This document shows, in pieces, positions 1 through 14,000 of a stretch of 64,000 nucleotides of DNA (positions within the stretch are counted from its first letter, which is position 1; every line of letters begins with the position of its first letter). The position numbers and the translations under genes are program-made. The stretch is from the NCBI GenBank assembly GCA_921293015.1, contig OV121081.1, positions 46,277,877-46,341,876 on the forward strand, written 5' to 3'. The notes under the pieces are model-generated. The model did no database searches and was not told the origin of the DNA. It saw only the letters and a list, made by a program, of their open reading frames with translations. Origin of the DNA: Phorcus lineatus. Taxonomy: Eukaryota; Mollusca; Gastropoda; Trochida; Trochidae.

Positions 1-770
1 GTTATGATTTATTTTTTCGTAAAGAAGAATAAATTGCCTTCAATTCCATATATAATTTTCATGTATACAAAGCGAATAACTTGAATTATAAAATTGGAAA
101 TAAAGACAATTTCTGTTAAGTGTGAGTGTATTTTTCAGCGGGGATACAGCGCGTGCGTTTGCCCGGGGATACTAGCTTAGTAATATTACTGTGGGGGTCA
201 GAACGTTATCGGGGTTTATCACTACCCTGCTTTCGTTATTTTTATATCTTTCGTTTAGGATGGCGTATCGCAATGAAATTTATCGTAAAATAAGGAGCAA
301 TAAATTAGCTTCATTTCCGTATATAATTTGTCTATGTGCACTCAGTGAATAAATGAATTTATAGAGTTTGAAATATAGACAATTTTTGAATAATTGTAAA
401 ATTCGTGCTAGACAAATTTTTGTAATAATTTTCATATCGATGTCAGGAGGAACTATTCGTCTGTAGTTTCGTTTTCATTTCGCGCATGCGCTCTTAGAAT
501 TTATTGAGTTATGGCGCCCGAATTGAAAACAAGTTTACTTCGGTTGTAGAAACCGTTCTAGGGGTGATAGAAATTTCATTCAAAGTGTCAGGTAAGTATC
601 ATCCATTTGTAACACGGGATTCGCCGACCAGCTTTGTATAAAACGACGATAACGTCCGTATTTCGCCATGTAAACACGCCATATGTTGTTAAAACGGTCG
701 CATCTGGCGGCGCTGGAAAATTCAGCCACGGGGGCAAAACTGGTCAAAACAATATTCAGCAACGTAAGGG
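1..770 (+). mobile_element. piggyBac-like non-autonomous element, 3' part (copy 1)
   Basis: The sequence is a direct repeat of 25500-26115 plus the outer part of 32794-34077. It ends CGTAAGGG followed by TTAA (771-774), the target and terminal pattern of piggyBac transposons. No transposase ORF is visible. Around 580-620 it contains the continuous sequence that the DIRS-B insertion interrupts in the second copy, so it serves as the empty site. The 5' part lies beyond the left edge. Confidence 0.75.
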
Positions 771-932
771 TTAACAACTAGAAAGTGTTTTACTTGTAAA
801 AACAGATGTCTCCCCCATACACTATTTCAGCATTATTTTTTTTAAAAATTCCTTACAGTTTTTTTAAACTCAAATAAAATCTAATAATTTTTCTATTTAT
901 AAAACATCATAAACTTTAAGTTCAAAGACAAA

Positions 933-1317
933 GGCTTTGCTTGATTGGTAACCCGGCGAACTATCCGTAGTAACCGCCGGAAATAACGAAAGCGGCGAGT
1001 CACTTTATTGGCAACCGGCATACGCCTCAGGAGCACGCCGGATTCCCCGGTTTGAAATGACAGGCGAACCCGGCGTATAATGATCGACAAATATTTTCAT
1101 TGCGACTATTCCACAACTCAAAATAATTTAATTGGCAATATGTATAATTATTAAATCATATGGATGAAATGTATTTTGAAACTAGTCTGAGGTATGATGA
1201 CTGTTTCCTGTGTTTACGCCAACATACTTGATTCAACTCGAGCCTGTCACTGACCCGGTGTACGTACGCCGGTTCCAGGACCCGGCTATACGCCGCTTAA
1301 ACGAATCAAGCATAGCC
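933..1317. mobile_element. Foldback/MITE-like repeat, about 385 bp
   Basis: Terminal inverted repeats GGCTTTGCTTGATT (left) and, on the complementary strand, GGCTATGCTTGATT (right) enclose a GC-richer interior with repeated GCCGG/CCGGC motifs. It has no coding potential and no clear target duplication. It sits in the SMCHD1 intron after exon 27. Confidence 0.5.
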
Positions 1318-1366
1318 AAAGATTTTAAAATTAAGATTTAAGTGATTGAAAAGAGTTTGGGCTTAC

Positions 1367-2003
1367 CTTTATTTTCGAGGCTAATTGTTCATTGATTGGA
1401 GATTCCTTTCCACCTTCATCATACATCTGGAAAGCTGGCACAGCATTTGGTATAGGGTTAAAATCTTATTCAAGTTATTGCATTTAAGGAAACGTAAATC
1501 ATAAATTCAATGGCATAATCACTATTGAAATCAGATAATGATACTTAAGACTAGTTTTATCTCAATCAGTTATAATATATATGATAATCATATTAAAGTC
1601 TTGTAATCATTGAAGATTGTTTGAATGTCATTACAATATAAGGTAGCGAGAGCGGAAATATAAATTCTGACACCAAGCAACAAGCATTTGCTGTCTATGA
1701 TTAAATCAATTAGCCTGCTAAAATTACTAACTTTTACAAATATTGAAAGATGTCTTTTAACAGCAGGTAGAATAAAAATATTAAAAGATGTCTATAAGAA
1801 TTAGGCAGATAATCACATAAACAGCACTCACAGATATCCTTGATGACTTGCCCGGCCACCCCAGTGATCTCCCCTCCTGATGCGATCTTCATAGTGGTCA
1901 TCTTCCCATTCACCTCAGTCGTGTAGGCCAGGACTAATATCGCTACCCGACAGCTCGGTTTTATCTGAATCTTCCTCTCCACTGTCTTAACATTCTTGTG
2001 TCC
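1367..2003 (-). CDS. SMCHD1: SMCHD1 exons 26-27 (last in window)
   Basis: Exons: 2003-1832 and 1434-1367. Exon 26 encodes [18 protein letters not shown] and then AILVLAY..., matching the segment after exon 25 in vertebrate SMCHD1. Exon 27 encodes SFQMYDEG...[10 protein letters not shown] and ends in phase 0 at AAG|GTAAGC. The next expected exon does not appear between 1 and 1366, which is filled by a foldback repeat and a piggyBac-like copy, so the gene continues off the left edge. Confidence 0.9.
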
Positions 2004-5000
2004 CTGGCAATGTAGGAGAAAGTCAATACGAGAAATTTTTTAAATGTTTACATTTATCAAGCAAATACTCTGAAATGCCCTTTTTGGTTTCAGAAATACA
2101 TGCTCTTAATATAATTAACAAAAGTCAAAACTCGAACAAACCTGTAGAGGTTTCAGATTCTTTGAAGAGGATCCTCCTTGGGGTACTATTGCATAAAAAT
2201 CTGTATTTTTTGCTATATGACAGGTTGTGACTATTTTTTAAATAAAAAATATGGAAAAAAACACTCAAAACGTGTTTTTGTACATTTCACCACCCTAACA
2301 GGGCCCCCTACCCTGGTGATAACCGTTCCGCCAGGACCGGTAACTCTATTAGCAAACCACTTATCAATCTAGCATAGCCAGACAGAATAAGGGGAGGTGG
2401 GTGGCCGTACCCCAAGGAGGATCCTCTTCAAAGAATCTGAAACCTCTACAGGTTTGTTCGATTCTTTTTCAGAAGGGATCCTCCTTGGGGTACTATTGCA
2501 TAAAACAGACTCCCAAAGAAGAGTCCTTGGGAGTGGAATTCTGTCTTAACTAAGAGCTAACTAAGCTCTAAACTTATGTACTCACCAGAGACGTGTTTGC
2601 CAAACCAACAGGACAGGCACATCGCTCACCCCTTAGGTACTGATGTCAGGGCTAAAAAAAACCTGTGTTTTAAGCCAAAATCCCCTCCCCCCTCCCTTTT
2701 CTTTTGCAAAGGAATATAGGGAGACCTGAGGCAAAAAACTAATAATTATCCCACTCAGAGAGGTCACCCCACCGGTTGACTTCTGCTAGGGTCCCATATA
2801 ACAGTGTATTAGTGGGTTAGTGTGTTATCCCGCTAAACTTAACAGAAAATCAGTGACACCTCGAAAAGCTCAATCAGCTAGAGGGTACACAACTCTGCCC
2901 ACTGGAGAGAACCGACTGACCAAACCGAGCGCACTCGCTAGAGTGCTTGTCAAGTTGGTAGTGCCTGATGAACGTGCTCGGCCGGCTCCAAATAGCGGCG
3001 GAGCAGATCTCTTCAATGGGCAGGGCCACAGCATAAGCCTTAGAGGTTGCTACCGCCCTAACCGAATGAGCTTTCAAACCCTCTGGGGGCTGCAGCCCCT
3101 TATGAACATAGCCCAAATAAATCGCGGATACTATCCAGCGAGAAATGGTCTGTTTAGATGCTGGTAGGCCGGTCTTATTGCCGCCATAACAGCAAAACAA
3201 TTGCTTATCCTTACGGATCTCTTTAGTACTTTTGATGTACATTTTGAGGGTGCGACGCACATCAAGGATGTGGGGTTGCGTCGACCTCGCCCCTGACGTC
3301 GCTGCTTGCGTAAGCGCAGGCAGTTCAATCGGAGCTGTGACATGGAACGAATGATCGACCTTCGGTCGGTACGAGTCCGGCAGTCTAATGCTGACTCTGT
3401 CCTTGTGAAAGACAATCAGCTCGGGATCGGCAGACATCGCATGGATATCGCCTACCCGCCTGCCAGACGTGACCGCCACCAAAAAGGCTGTCTTCCATGT
3501 CAGAAGTTGCATTGACAAAGTTTTCAGGTCCCGAAACGCCGGGCCTGACAACCACTCTAGAACATACTTAAGTTCCCATGAAGGGCTGACCCGCCGCAAA
3601 GGCGGACGGATCCTGTCCACACCTGCTAACAAACGCTGGACCAATGGATGACTACTCAACAGGGCTCCATCCACAGGCACGTGGAAAGCCGAAATGGCCG
3701 TAGAGTAACCCCTCACCGTAGATGCGGCCAAGCCGTCATCCAGTCGGGACTCAAGGACTGGTACTAGACCCGCAGAAAAGGGATCGAGTAACCCTCTATT
3801 TCCACACCAGCGCGCATAACAGGCCCATCTATCCTCGTACTGAGTGTTCGTGGAATCCCTCCGCGAAGCCAGTATTGTGTCTGCAACTCATGCAGGAATA
3901 CCGCTCTCCTGGAGGCGACTCCTGACAGAGGCCAAACCACCCCTGAATTCTGGGATTCGGGTGTGGTGCTCCCTCCTGCGTGAGAAGGTCCGGCCTCCCC
4001 GACAATAGTACAGGAGGTCGAACGAGAAATCTGAGCAGTAACGGAAACTAACTCTGCGCCGTCCACAGAGGTGCCATCAGCACCAAGAGGACGGGCTGTT
4101 GGCTGGCTACCTGCGAAAGAACCCTGGGGATCAAAGGTATCGGTGGGCCTTTTTTTAACGCCCACAGCACCCTTCCCCCCCAGTCTATCGCGAAGGCATC
4201 GTGAGCCAGAGCTGCTAGATCTGGAATCCTGGAGCAGTACACAGGCGTCTGTTTGTTCGCTGACAGATCCACCTGGAACGACCCGTACAACTGGGAGATA
4301 GTGTCGAATATCCCCCGGTGGAGCATCCACTCGTGTGGAGCCAGCATGCGACGTGACAATGCATCGGATATTGTCCACGCCCGGGAGATACACCGGTATC
4401 ACCTGAATGCTGTGCCGGTCGCACCAGAGAAGGAACTGCCATGCCTCCTCCAGGAGCGTTGGTGACACTGTTCCTCCCTGCTTCAGGATGTACGACATGG
4501 CGGTCTGGTTGTCCATTTCTAGACGAACCACCTGACCCCGAAGGTACGGCAGGAATCGGCTGAAGACGTTCGTGACCGCCCGAAGTTCCAGCACATTTAT
4601 GTGCCATCCGGACTCGTCCAGAGACCACAGGCCGGAGGCTGAGTGGTCTCCCAGGACTCCCCCCCAGCCCGAGAGGGAAGCGTCCGTCTGCACCGTGACT
4701 GTCACGCGAGGCGTTGCCAAGGGAAGACCCCTGGCCAAATTGTCCTCGGACTGCCACCATTCCAGATGAGTGGGAAGCCACTCGGGAATAGTCACCGGCT
4801 TCTCTAGACCACAGCCCTGCTAAGGTCTGCTGTATCGGTCGCATCCTCAACCGAGCCCTCCAGACCACGTCGACCGTAGCTGCCATGTGCCCCAGCAACC
4901 TTAGCCACATACGGGCCGGGTGCGTTGGGGTTTGAAGAAAGAGTGTCGCGGTCTGGGATACTTTAACCACACGGACTGGTGCCAGGGAAACCACCCCTGC

Positions 5001-8000
5001 TCCCGTGTCAAACCTGGCCCCCAAGAATACCAGATCCTGCACCGCTGTGAGGTCTGATTTCTTGAGGTTGATTATCCACCCCAGCCTTTCCAAAATCTCG
5101 CGAATGGCCTGTGTAGCTTCCTGATTCCCCCGACAACTCAAGGCCCTGATCAACCAGTCGTCCAGGTACGGGTGACAGCACCTGCCCTGTGACCTGGCGA
5201 CCTGTGCCGGAATCAGCATCAGTTTGGTGAACACCCTTGGCGCCGTAGCGATACCGAAGGGGAGCACACGAAACTGGTAACAAACCCCATCGACAGCAAA
5301 CCAGAGGTATTGCTTGAACTGGGGGTGCATGGGCACGTGGAGGTACGCATCTTTGAGGTCGATTGACGAAAGCCAATCCCCCGCCTCTACCGATGCTATT
5401 ACCGTATATTACCGTGTATAAGTCGACCCTGTGTATAAGTCGACCCCCTTTCTCAGGCCCCCAAATTGCTGTCAAAATCATATACCTCATCTATAAGTCG
5501 ACCCCCGTCTATGAGGCAGGTCGACATGAGTTGTGAGTGTAAAAGTGAGTTGTAATACGTCAGTGTTTTGTAATACAGTAAGCATTTGTTTAACAAGAAA
5601 TTGTTGTAATAAATATATTATATATGATATAAATATTAATAATAAAAAATACATACGTGTGTGCTGGAGTTTGTCCTTTTTTAAAAAGAATCTTATGTCA
5701 TTTACGTCTCGGTACATGCACAGTGCGTATTTGTGTAATTCGTAAATAACAAATCTTACAATAAATATATATCTATTAATAATAACTACTGGGCCCCACC
5801 ATACGCAATAAACATACACATTACACATTTATATGCATATCGTGCGTAGCATTCGGATTCTAATTCAATTTAAATGTTACTGTTTTCAAAACGAAAATTG
5901 GAAATTCCCGTAACTATTTATAGCTCATTTCCAAGAATTCAGAATGCCCGTATGTGATTTGAAAGTATGGATACATTTCATTGGATAATTCTGTCAAAAA
6001 CTCGCGCTCTGCTTTTCTTGGAAATTGATAGTCTGAGCGTGGTATGTGACCGGTGAATTGTTAAATTGATACCTAGTAAATTTTAACTCAATCGTAATGC
6101 TATTTCCACATCAATTACCAGTGCTGTTAAATACAGTGCAGCTCAAAGCTGGTTAATTACCGGATACGTTCGTCAATATATGTACTGATTGTTATTTAAA
6201 ATTGTAAAGATAACACAAGTTTACCAAGATTTAAAAAGATTTGAATATTACGCTTTTGTTTTTGCAAAACGTTAAAACCTCATATATCAGGAGGCTCATT
6301 CTCATGTTTCACCGGTTCCTGTGCGCGGGAATGATCGTAGAATATCATTGGTCCACGTCATATGACTTGTTATGAAACACTCGCCATATGGATCGATAAG
6401 CATGTCGTAGTAGGAATCGTTACGGTATGTCCATAAAATTGTCGATTAGAGATGTATTATATTATAATATTTTCTTACTATTAATAGTACTAACAAACAG
6501 TAAAGTATGTAATGATTGTTAAAGTAATTTTATTTCATTATTTTGACGTGTTGACATCTTTGCTTCCGGTTTGAATCGTTACGCTATGTCTATAAAATTG
6601 TCGATTAAAAATGTATTTCAGTAGATTATGATATTTTTTAACTATTAATAGCAATATGTAACAAACAGTAAAGTATGTAATGATTGTGAAAGTAATTTAA
6701 TTTCATTATTTTGACAACGTTTTGACATCGTTGCTTCCGGTTTGAATCGTTACGCTATGTCTATAAAATTGTCGATTAAAAATGTATTTCAATAGATTAT
6801 GATATTTTTTAACTATTAATAGCAATATATATAACAAACAGTAAAGTATGTAATGATTGTGAAAGTAATTTTATTTCATTATTTTGACAACGTTTTGACA
6901 TCGTTGCTTCCGGTTTGAATCGTTACGCTATGTCTATAAAATTGTCGATTAAAAATGTATTTCAATAGATTATGATATTTTTTAACTATTAATAGCAATA
7001 TATAACAAACAGTAAAGTATGTAATGATTGTTAAAGTAATTTTATTTCATTATTTTGACAACGTGTTGCTTCCGGTTTGCATCTCGTCTGTTCATCTCCT
7101 TCGGCCGACATATCGTAACTCGACCTCCGAATTTTAAGGTCTGAAACATATACCTCATATATAAGTCGACCCCCCTCCTTGACCCCTCAATTTCTGGTAT
7201 AAAAAACTCGTCTTATACACGGTAATATACGGTACTGATCTCAGTGTTTCCATCTTGAACGATGGTACCTCCAACATCTTGTTGAGATATTTCAAGTTCA
7301 GAATGGGCCGGAAGCCCCGTCCTTCTTGGTCACTAGGAAGTATGTCAAGTAATACCCGCTTTCTTCCTGGCCCTCCGGAACGATCTCTACGGCCGCTTTG
7401 TCGAGCAGAGCTGCGACTTCGGCGCGAAGGACTTCCGCCTTCTCCGGGGAGGATGGCACCGGGGTGCACCTCACTCCGGTAAAAGAAGGTGGCCCAATCT
7501 TCCAGCGAGGCAAATGTCCGTCCCTGAGCGTGGACAGGACCCAGGGATTGGACGTGGCCCCTTCCCATTCCGTGAGGAACCGGGACAGCCTGCCTCCTAC
7601 TGGAACCTGCGGGAGAAGACAAGAGAAGTTCGGCTCTGGCGGCACTCCAGCCCCCTGCCGAGACGTCAGCAAGATAGGAACATGGGGGATTAGGTGCCCT
7701 GGTTGGGGCCCCTGTTCCCCCGAAAAGGCTGCTGCTGACCCTTGGCCTGCTGCTTGCCTTTAGTCTTGCCCTTCTTGCCTTTCCCCTTCCCTTGATACTG
7801 ACCCCCACCACCTCCGCCAAGCGGCAGTTGCCACTTGGCTTAGGCTTTGGCAGGCTGTCCAGTGTGGAGGTCAGCCAGGGGGGAGGACTTGTGCAAGCTG
7901 GTCCGCGGTGTCCTTTATGACTGTCGCAGCCCCCGGGAACAAGGTAGAACCGAGCTCATAAGGGAGTGCGAGCAGCACATTTTGTGTGGACTGCGGCAAC

Positions 8001-11000
8001 TCCGAGTGGTGAAGCCACAGCCAGCGCAGCCCGATCACTGCGCACATCACCTGACTGGCCGCACTCCTGATGGAGTCTCCAGACAGGTGACTGCCAACCT
8101 CTGTCAATTGCCTCTGGAGCATAGCTGGAACGCTACGCTCCTTCCCTTCGTCCAGTGACTTTGCCTGGAGCGAAGCCAGGTAAGCCCCATGCACAGCAAC
8201 TCGCAACTGCTGGCAGCCGTTCCTATAGCTCTTTTCGAAAGAGCGGAACAGCTGCTTAAGCAGCGACTCGTTGGCTTTGAAGGGTGGCACGCGCCTGCCC
8301 CGGGCTCCCAAGGAGTCCGGGTTGACAGAGGCCAACACATCCGGGTCTGGCGACAGGACCTCAAACAGACCCACCTCCCCCAACGGATACCTCTTATTGA
8401 GCCCCGGTAGATCGAAGCGAGCACGGGTACCCGAAAGGAGAGGGGATATGAAATCGGCCGTCACCGAATCCAAAATGCGGAGCTGAGCGAAAGCTCCCCC
8501 CGGTAACCGAAACCCCGAAACATCTGCCTCCTTCTCAGGAACGACTACCTGAGGAAAGGCCTCTGCGAATTTCTCGCGGACCTCCCTCAGGGCGGTGGAA
8601 ATCGGTAGGTCCGACGGGTCGGCATTCCCATCCCCCTCGACCTCCATCTCCCCCTCCGACCTCTCCCCCGACACCTCGGAGCCCTCCGTGGAGGACAAGG
8701 CGTCAGAGGGAGCCATCGAAGCGGCAGACGAAGGAAGCAGAGGAATACGGAACACCTCCCTATCATCCCTACGTCGCTCCAAAGAAGGAAGCGGATCACG
8801 GAACCCAGGTGCGGGCCCCGACACCGTAACGCCGGGACCTTGTCTCTCTGGGGTGCCAGTCCCAACCGACATACCGGGCAAGCCGGAAGTGGTCGGGGGG
8901 ATCCGTGTGGTAATGCTCGTAATGGCCTGGTAGGAACCCGGCCTAGGAGCACCGGCCAACTGACCTAAACCCTGGACGATGCCCGGGTCATTGCCAGTGC
9001 CAGCGTCGGTAGTGGTACCAGAGGTGCCAGCCGACGGAGCATCGAGGCCTGACCGCTTGAATGACTGCAAGAATCATACACGGTATTTTAAGCGTGCAAG
9101 TAGACTAATATGTACCTATGTGTATACATATGTGATGCGCCTACACTAAGTAAGAAGCCGCAACATTTTGTAGTAAAAATGCTAAAGGCATCTTAAAAGC
9201 AAGCCCATACAACATTCCCTGCAATAAAAAGAGCATGAAAAACAATGGCTTGCCCGTCAGACAACGAAAGTTTTGGCCAAGTTTAAAACAAGACACAAAC
9301 GATCGTCCCAACGTAATAAGATGCATTATTGAAAATAACATCAAGTGCCAAACAACATACGAATTCCAAACAAAAGATTGGGCAGTTCCCTCTAGTCGGG
9401 TAAAAATCTTCCGAGAATTCGCCATGTTTGTCCATTTTCCAACCCATACCGCGAGCACATGGCCACGACAGGTTTGAAAAATCCTAAGTCACAACGCGAG
9501 AATGCGAAAATGCGAACCTATTCTATTGTCTAGATAGAATAAAAGTTACCACACATACAGTCTCTTTGTCCATGTTTGGTTTTCTTTCGTCTTTACGTAG
9601 AAAAACTTAGCAAATCTCAGTCAGTCAGAAGCACGTCTTCACTGTATGATGACAGATTGATAAGTGGTTTGCTAATAGAGTTACCGGCCCTGGCGGAACG
9701 GTTATCGCCAGGGTAGGGGGCCCTGTTAGGGTGGTGAAATGTACAAAAACACGTTTTAAGTGTATATTTTTTGTATATTTTTTATTAAAAAAATAGTCGC
9801 AACCTGTCATATAGCAAAAAATACAGATTTTTATGCAATAGCACCCCAAGGAGGATCCCTTCTGAAAAAGAACCGGTGGTTGAGTGGATAAGCGGTTGGT
9901 GCAGTCAGTGCTGTATTCCTTCCTTTGAATGTGATTTGTTATGATGTCAGGAATATAAAGACATGTGAAGATGGTTGATGAATATGTTGGATACATCAAC
10001 AAAGAAACTTCTATTTTTTAAGCAAAGGATAGAGACATGAAATGGAATTCTCAAAAGATCAATGAGAAAAGAAGTAGCACAAAACATGCCAAACATTTTT
10101 CATTTACTTTGTAATAAAGATCAGGATATTATTGTAATGTTATAATGCATCAATAAAATGAAATCTTTTTATCAGGGCAAGTAATGCTCTCTTGATGTCT
10201 GATTTCAAGAACATGTACCACAAATAAATAAATAAAAAAAAAACGAATAAAGATGGCCAAGAAAATTTACAATTTAAATATTGAACCTAGCATCTTGACC
10301 ATTTTTAGGTGGGATATTCATAGGAATCCCAATTTACAAAAAAAAAACATACAGAAACTGCCAATGGAAGTGTTGATACTAGTAAAATTAGGGAAGGGTA
10401 AATTTCATAAATGTTAGAAAAAGATGCATTTCAGTGGAATTTGATGTTGTAATGCTAAAAATCAAATGGATACATAAAGTACAACTACACAATGAAATGA
10501 TTGTTTTGATATCATCTATGTTAATGCTTTTTCCAGCAAGTCTCATCAATAACAAAATGACATCACTGTATGTACCTGCAGGTCAATTCTAGCTGTTATT
10601 GTCTGGACCCCGTTCATCTTCTTCAGAGTGAGGGGGTCTCCCGTTAGGGTACAGCTGCTGCTGTTACTGCAGTCTGCAATGTATGTTGGTAGTCCACTTC
10701 CACCAAGAAACTGAAACACAATTTCTCAAGATTATGGAGGACTCAGAAAGCCTTGGTTAAATTACTTAACTAAATAAGTAGCTTGTTGTTTATTTGAAGT
10801 ATTTTCAGGATAGGGCTCCTTTGAGGGGATAATATCTTAGATGACGGTCAAGGTCATTTTGTTGGTTTAGTTATTTCATGAATTGCATACTAACATATAC
10901 ACTTTCATGATGGACAAATATAAAGTTTGTAATGACATAAGAAAAAATTTGGGATAGAACTTTTATTTTTCTAATTTTGGCTGCCATCTTAGTTTTTGGT

Positions 11001-14000
11001 CTACAGCATCTTGCTGCTTGGCACCAACTCAAGGCACTTCTTTCTGTTACACTCCTTTCATTTGGAATAGTCCAAATGCAATTCTAAGCTTAATAGAGCA
11101 TACCCATGTCTCTGACAATGAAAATAATACACTTTAATTTTCTTTTTATTGTCCCACTGTTGTCCTATCACTGCATCCTTGAGTGCATTCAATGGAACAC
11201 ACTACTGGCTCAAAGCTAGGGAATGTCCCTTGTTTGATCAAGATAGTTACCTTGCAAATAATGACTTGTTTCCCTTCTGATGTATTATTGTTGGCAACAT
11301 CAAACACTTCCACTACAAAGCTGACAGAATGTCCATTCTCTATCTCCTGTAAGCTGTCTGGCTTCACTGATATGGAGTGAGGTGGGCCTGTGAGATAGAA
11401 TGATGTAGTCTTCAGTGTTCCAATAATTATGTTAAAGGCACAATAGCATGTATTTGTGTTAATTTGTTCTTATTTGCCGCTTTCAACAAAAGAAAACAAT
11501 ATTTTTGTTAGAGATTACAACATGGTATAACAAACACACCAAAAAATATTCAAAGCCCTCTGTTTAATAAATTCATAGAATTTTGTAAGGTTTTAAAAAA
11601 AAACTCACCTAATTCAATGGACACCAAATATACCAGCGAATTTTAATGAAGATGAAGCTAGCTGATAATGATTTATGCATATTTTGTAAAAATTCCTCAG
11701 AAGATGTCTCGCATGTTTATTTCGACTGTGAATTCGTGAAGATATTTTGGAATTCTTTGGAACTTTTTCTAAATACTCATCTTAAATCTAACATCACACT
11801 TACAAAATTTACTATTATGTTTGGACTCTGTTCACACAATAAATTATTTAACCATGTCATACTTTTGGCCAAACGATTCATTTATGTTTCAAGTATTAAA
11901 CAACATGTTCTTTCTTTTGAGGGATTTGTTAAATGTCTTAGGATGACATACAACGTTGAAAAATTTATAGCTAGAAAAAATAATAGGATAGAATCTTTAG
12001 ATAAGAAGTGGAATCAACTACCTGCTATAATTAATTGAAGCACTCATAAAATACTAATATCTCACTGCCTGCATTCTTATCTTATCCAACCTTATACAAA
12101 TATATGTATCAACATTATCAAAACATTTTCTCTGATGAACATGAAGTTTTTTGTACTCCTGATTCAGTAAGAGCTAATAAAAGCTCAATGATATGTACAA
12201 TGCCTTTTCATGTAAAATGTATGATGTGAAATGGAATAAAAAAAAATAAAATAAATACAAAAAAAATATACGGGGTACCAGAGAATTGAATGTCCAAACA
12301 ATCAACAGAAAAAAAATTGAACTCTGTTCTTATGAAAAAAAAGTTTTCATATGAAACAATTTCAAATTTCAAACTTAAAATTTGCAAGTAGGTTTTCGCA
12401 GCAAAAATTCGGAAGACTTTCCCTTTAATTTCTTGAAAATTATAAATAACTGCATCAGCTAAGGATATATAGTATAATTTCCTTATCTTCTTTAAAAAAT
12501 GATATTTGTTACCTGGCAGAAGCCTTATCTTCATGGACTGGGAATCCTCCTCCAGTCCTGGTATTTTGACTGTTAAATTGAAATTCTGGAAACATATAAA
12601 TAATTCCAAAATTATTGTAGAGGTATTGTCAATAACTCTTGGTAATGAGCTGATTCAAGAAGTTTGCATGTTTAGAATTACAATGAGTGCTTAATGTTCC
12701 TATAATCTGCACATCAAATCTGAACAGTTCCATCAGGAAAATCTGTACTCTGTACTAAATAAACTACCTATCAGTCTTGCAATCAAATAGATAACCAATG
12801 AAAAGCCTTGGTATGAGATAAACAAATTACTTGTCTTGGTATCGCAGTGTTTAACACATATATCCTTTTCAGTAAACTGCAGGGTCCAGACATTTTAAAG
12901 GCAAACCTACAACCAGAAAAACTGAAGAAAAAGAAGCTTACAAGCCTTAAAAGCAAGGAGCTGGTAGAGCTAACCAATTTCCTCAAGGTAAGACCAAGTT
13001 GACTTGTAAACTGCATCTAGAGAGCCTCAGACAACTTATCAGAACAACCTGTGACATTACGACATAGCTGGTTGATTTGGCTTCTCAAATCAAGGGTGAG
13101 TACAGAATTTCCTAAGGTGAATCCTTGGGTTTGATACAGAATTTCCTGAGGTAAATCCCACTGCCTGTTACAGAATTTCCTAAGGTAAATCCCTGGGTCT
13201 GATACAGAATTTCCTAAGGTAATCACACGGCCTGTTACAGAATTTCCTGAGGTAATCCCTGGGTCTGACACAGAATTTCCTGAGGTAAATACCTGGGTCT
13301 GACACAGAATTTCCTGAGGTAAATACCTGGGTCTGATACAGAATTTCTTGAGGTAAATCCCACGGCCTGATACAGAATTTCCTGAGGTAAATCCCACGGC
13401 CTGTTACAGAATTTCCTAAGGTAAATCCCTGGGTTTGACACAGAATTTCCTGAGGTAAATACCTGGGTCTGACACAGAATTTCCCCTAGGTAAATCCCTG
13501 GGTCTGATACAGAATTTCCCTGAGGTAAATCCTAGGGTCTAATAGTGAAGAGGAACAGAGTGAAAAGCACTGTGATGCCAAGAATTGGACTTCCATTTTA
13601 TTTTGTATACCTTGCCAGAGTTGCTTGATACTGTTCCCTTGGCCTCCACGCCTCGTATACACAGGCTGTTGTTCTTGATCTGAACGTCTGTATAGGTTAA
13701 CTCTAAACCTCTGGGAAACAAAGATTATCAATCATTTAACTTTAAACAGAAACTTACAACCATTTTGACAACATTATACCGTTATTACAGAAAGTTGCTT
13801 TCTCGGTATTTCACGAATTCCAAAGCAAATATTGATAACGCTAAAGCCCATTTCTTTGATAACTATGACTCTTTTAAATCCTGTTTGTTTTTTTAATGTT
13901 TAAAGAACAATGAATGAGTTAACCTAATTAAAATTGAAAAAAAGTTCAATCATTTACAAATTGACTAGATAAAAACATGTATGGCAATATGTCAAATGAT

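Larger units (their letters stand above)
3764..7672 (-). pseudogene. DIRS-A reverse transcriptase / RNase H, frameshifted and interrupted
   Basis: Reading right to left: RT N-terminal motifs lie at 7672-7298 ([20 protein letters not shown]). A frameshift then leads to [20 protein letters not shown]. The Tigger-like insertion (7232-5402) follows, then [13 protein letters not shown] and the catalytic YLDDWLI in the frame 5336-4215. Another shift leads to the RNase H part at 4795-4370 ([23 protein letters not shown]), and a further shift occurs before the terminal DALSRR. At least three frame changes plus the insertion make it non-functional. Confidence 0.8.
2132..9872 (-). mobile_element. DIRS-type retrotransposon A, decayed, split by a Tigger-like element
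   Basis: The element is flanked by inverted terminal repeats (2168-2370 and 9654-9858). It has an internal complementary region (2407-2504) that reads as the two outer ends joined, the signature of DIRS retrotransposons, which integrate with a tyrosine recombinase and leave no target duplication. Minus-strand remnants run gag (9070-7871), RT/RNase H (7672-3764, with frameshifts) and recombinase (3731-2874). The 1831-bp insertion 5402-7232 interrupts the RT; without it the element is about 5.9 kb. It lies in SMCHD1 intron 25. The ends are inferred from the internal junction to within one or two bases. Confidence 0.85.

Noticed and set aside
2820..4769. Plus-strand ORFs within DIRS-A
   Set aside because: Shadows of the minus-strand recombinase, RNase H and RT remnants.
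9873..9940. tRNA gene next to DIRS-A
   Set aside because: Only an A-box-like string is present; there is no convincing B box or cloverleaf.
11146..11367. Minus-strand 73-codon ORF taken as a gene
   Set aside because: It is part of SMCHD1 exon 24 read through into the intron.
13097..13545. CRISPR-like array
   Set aside because: Spacers are themselves repeated variants, the context is a eukaryotic intron, and no cas genes exist; it is a minisatellite.
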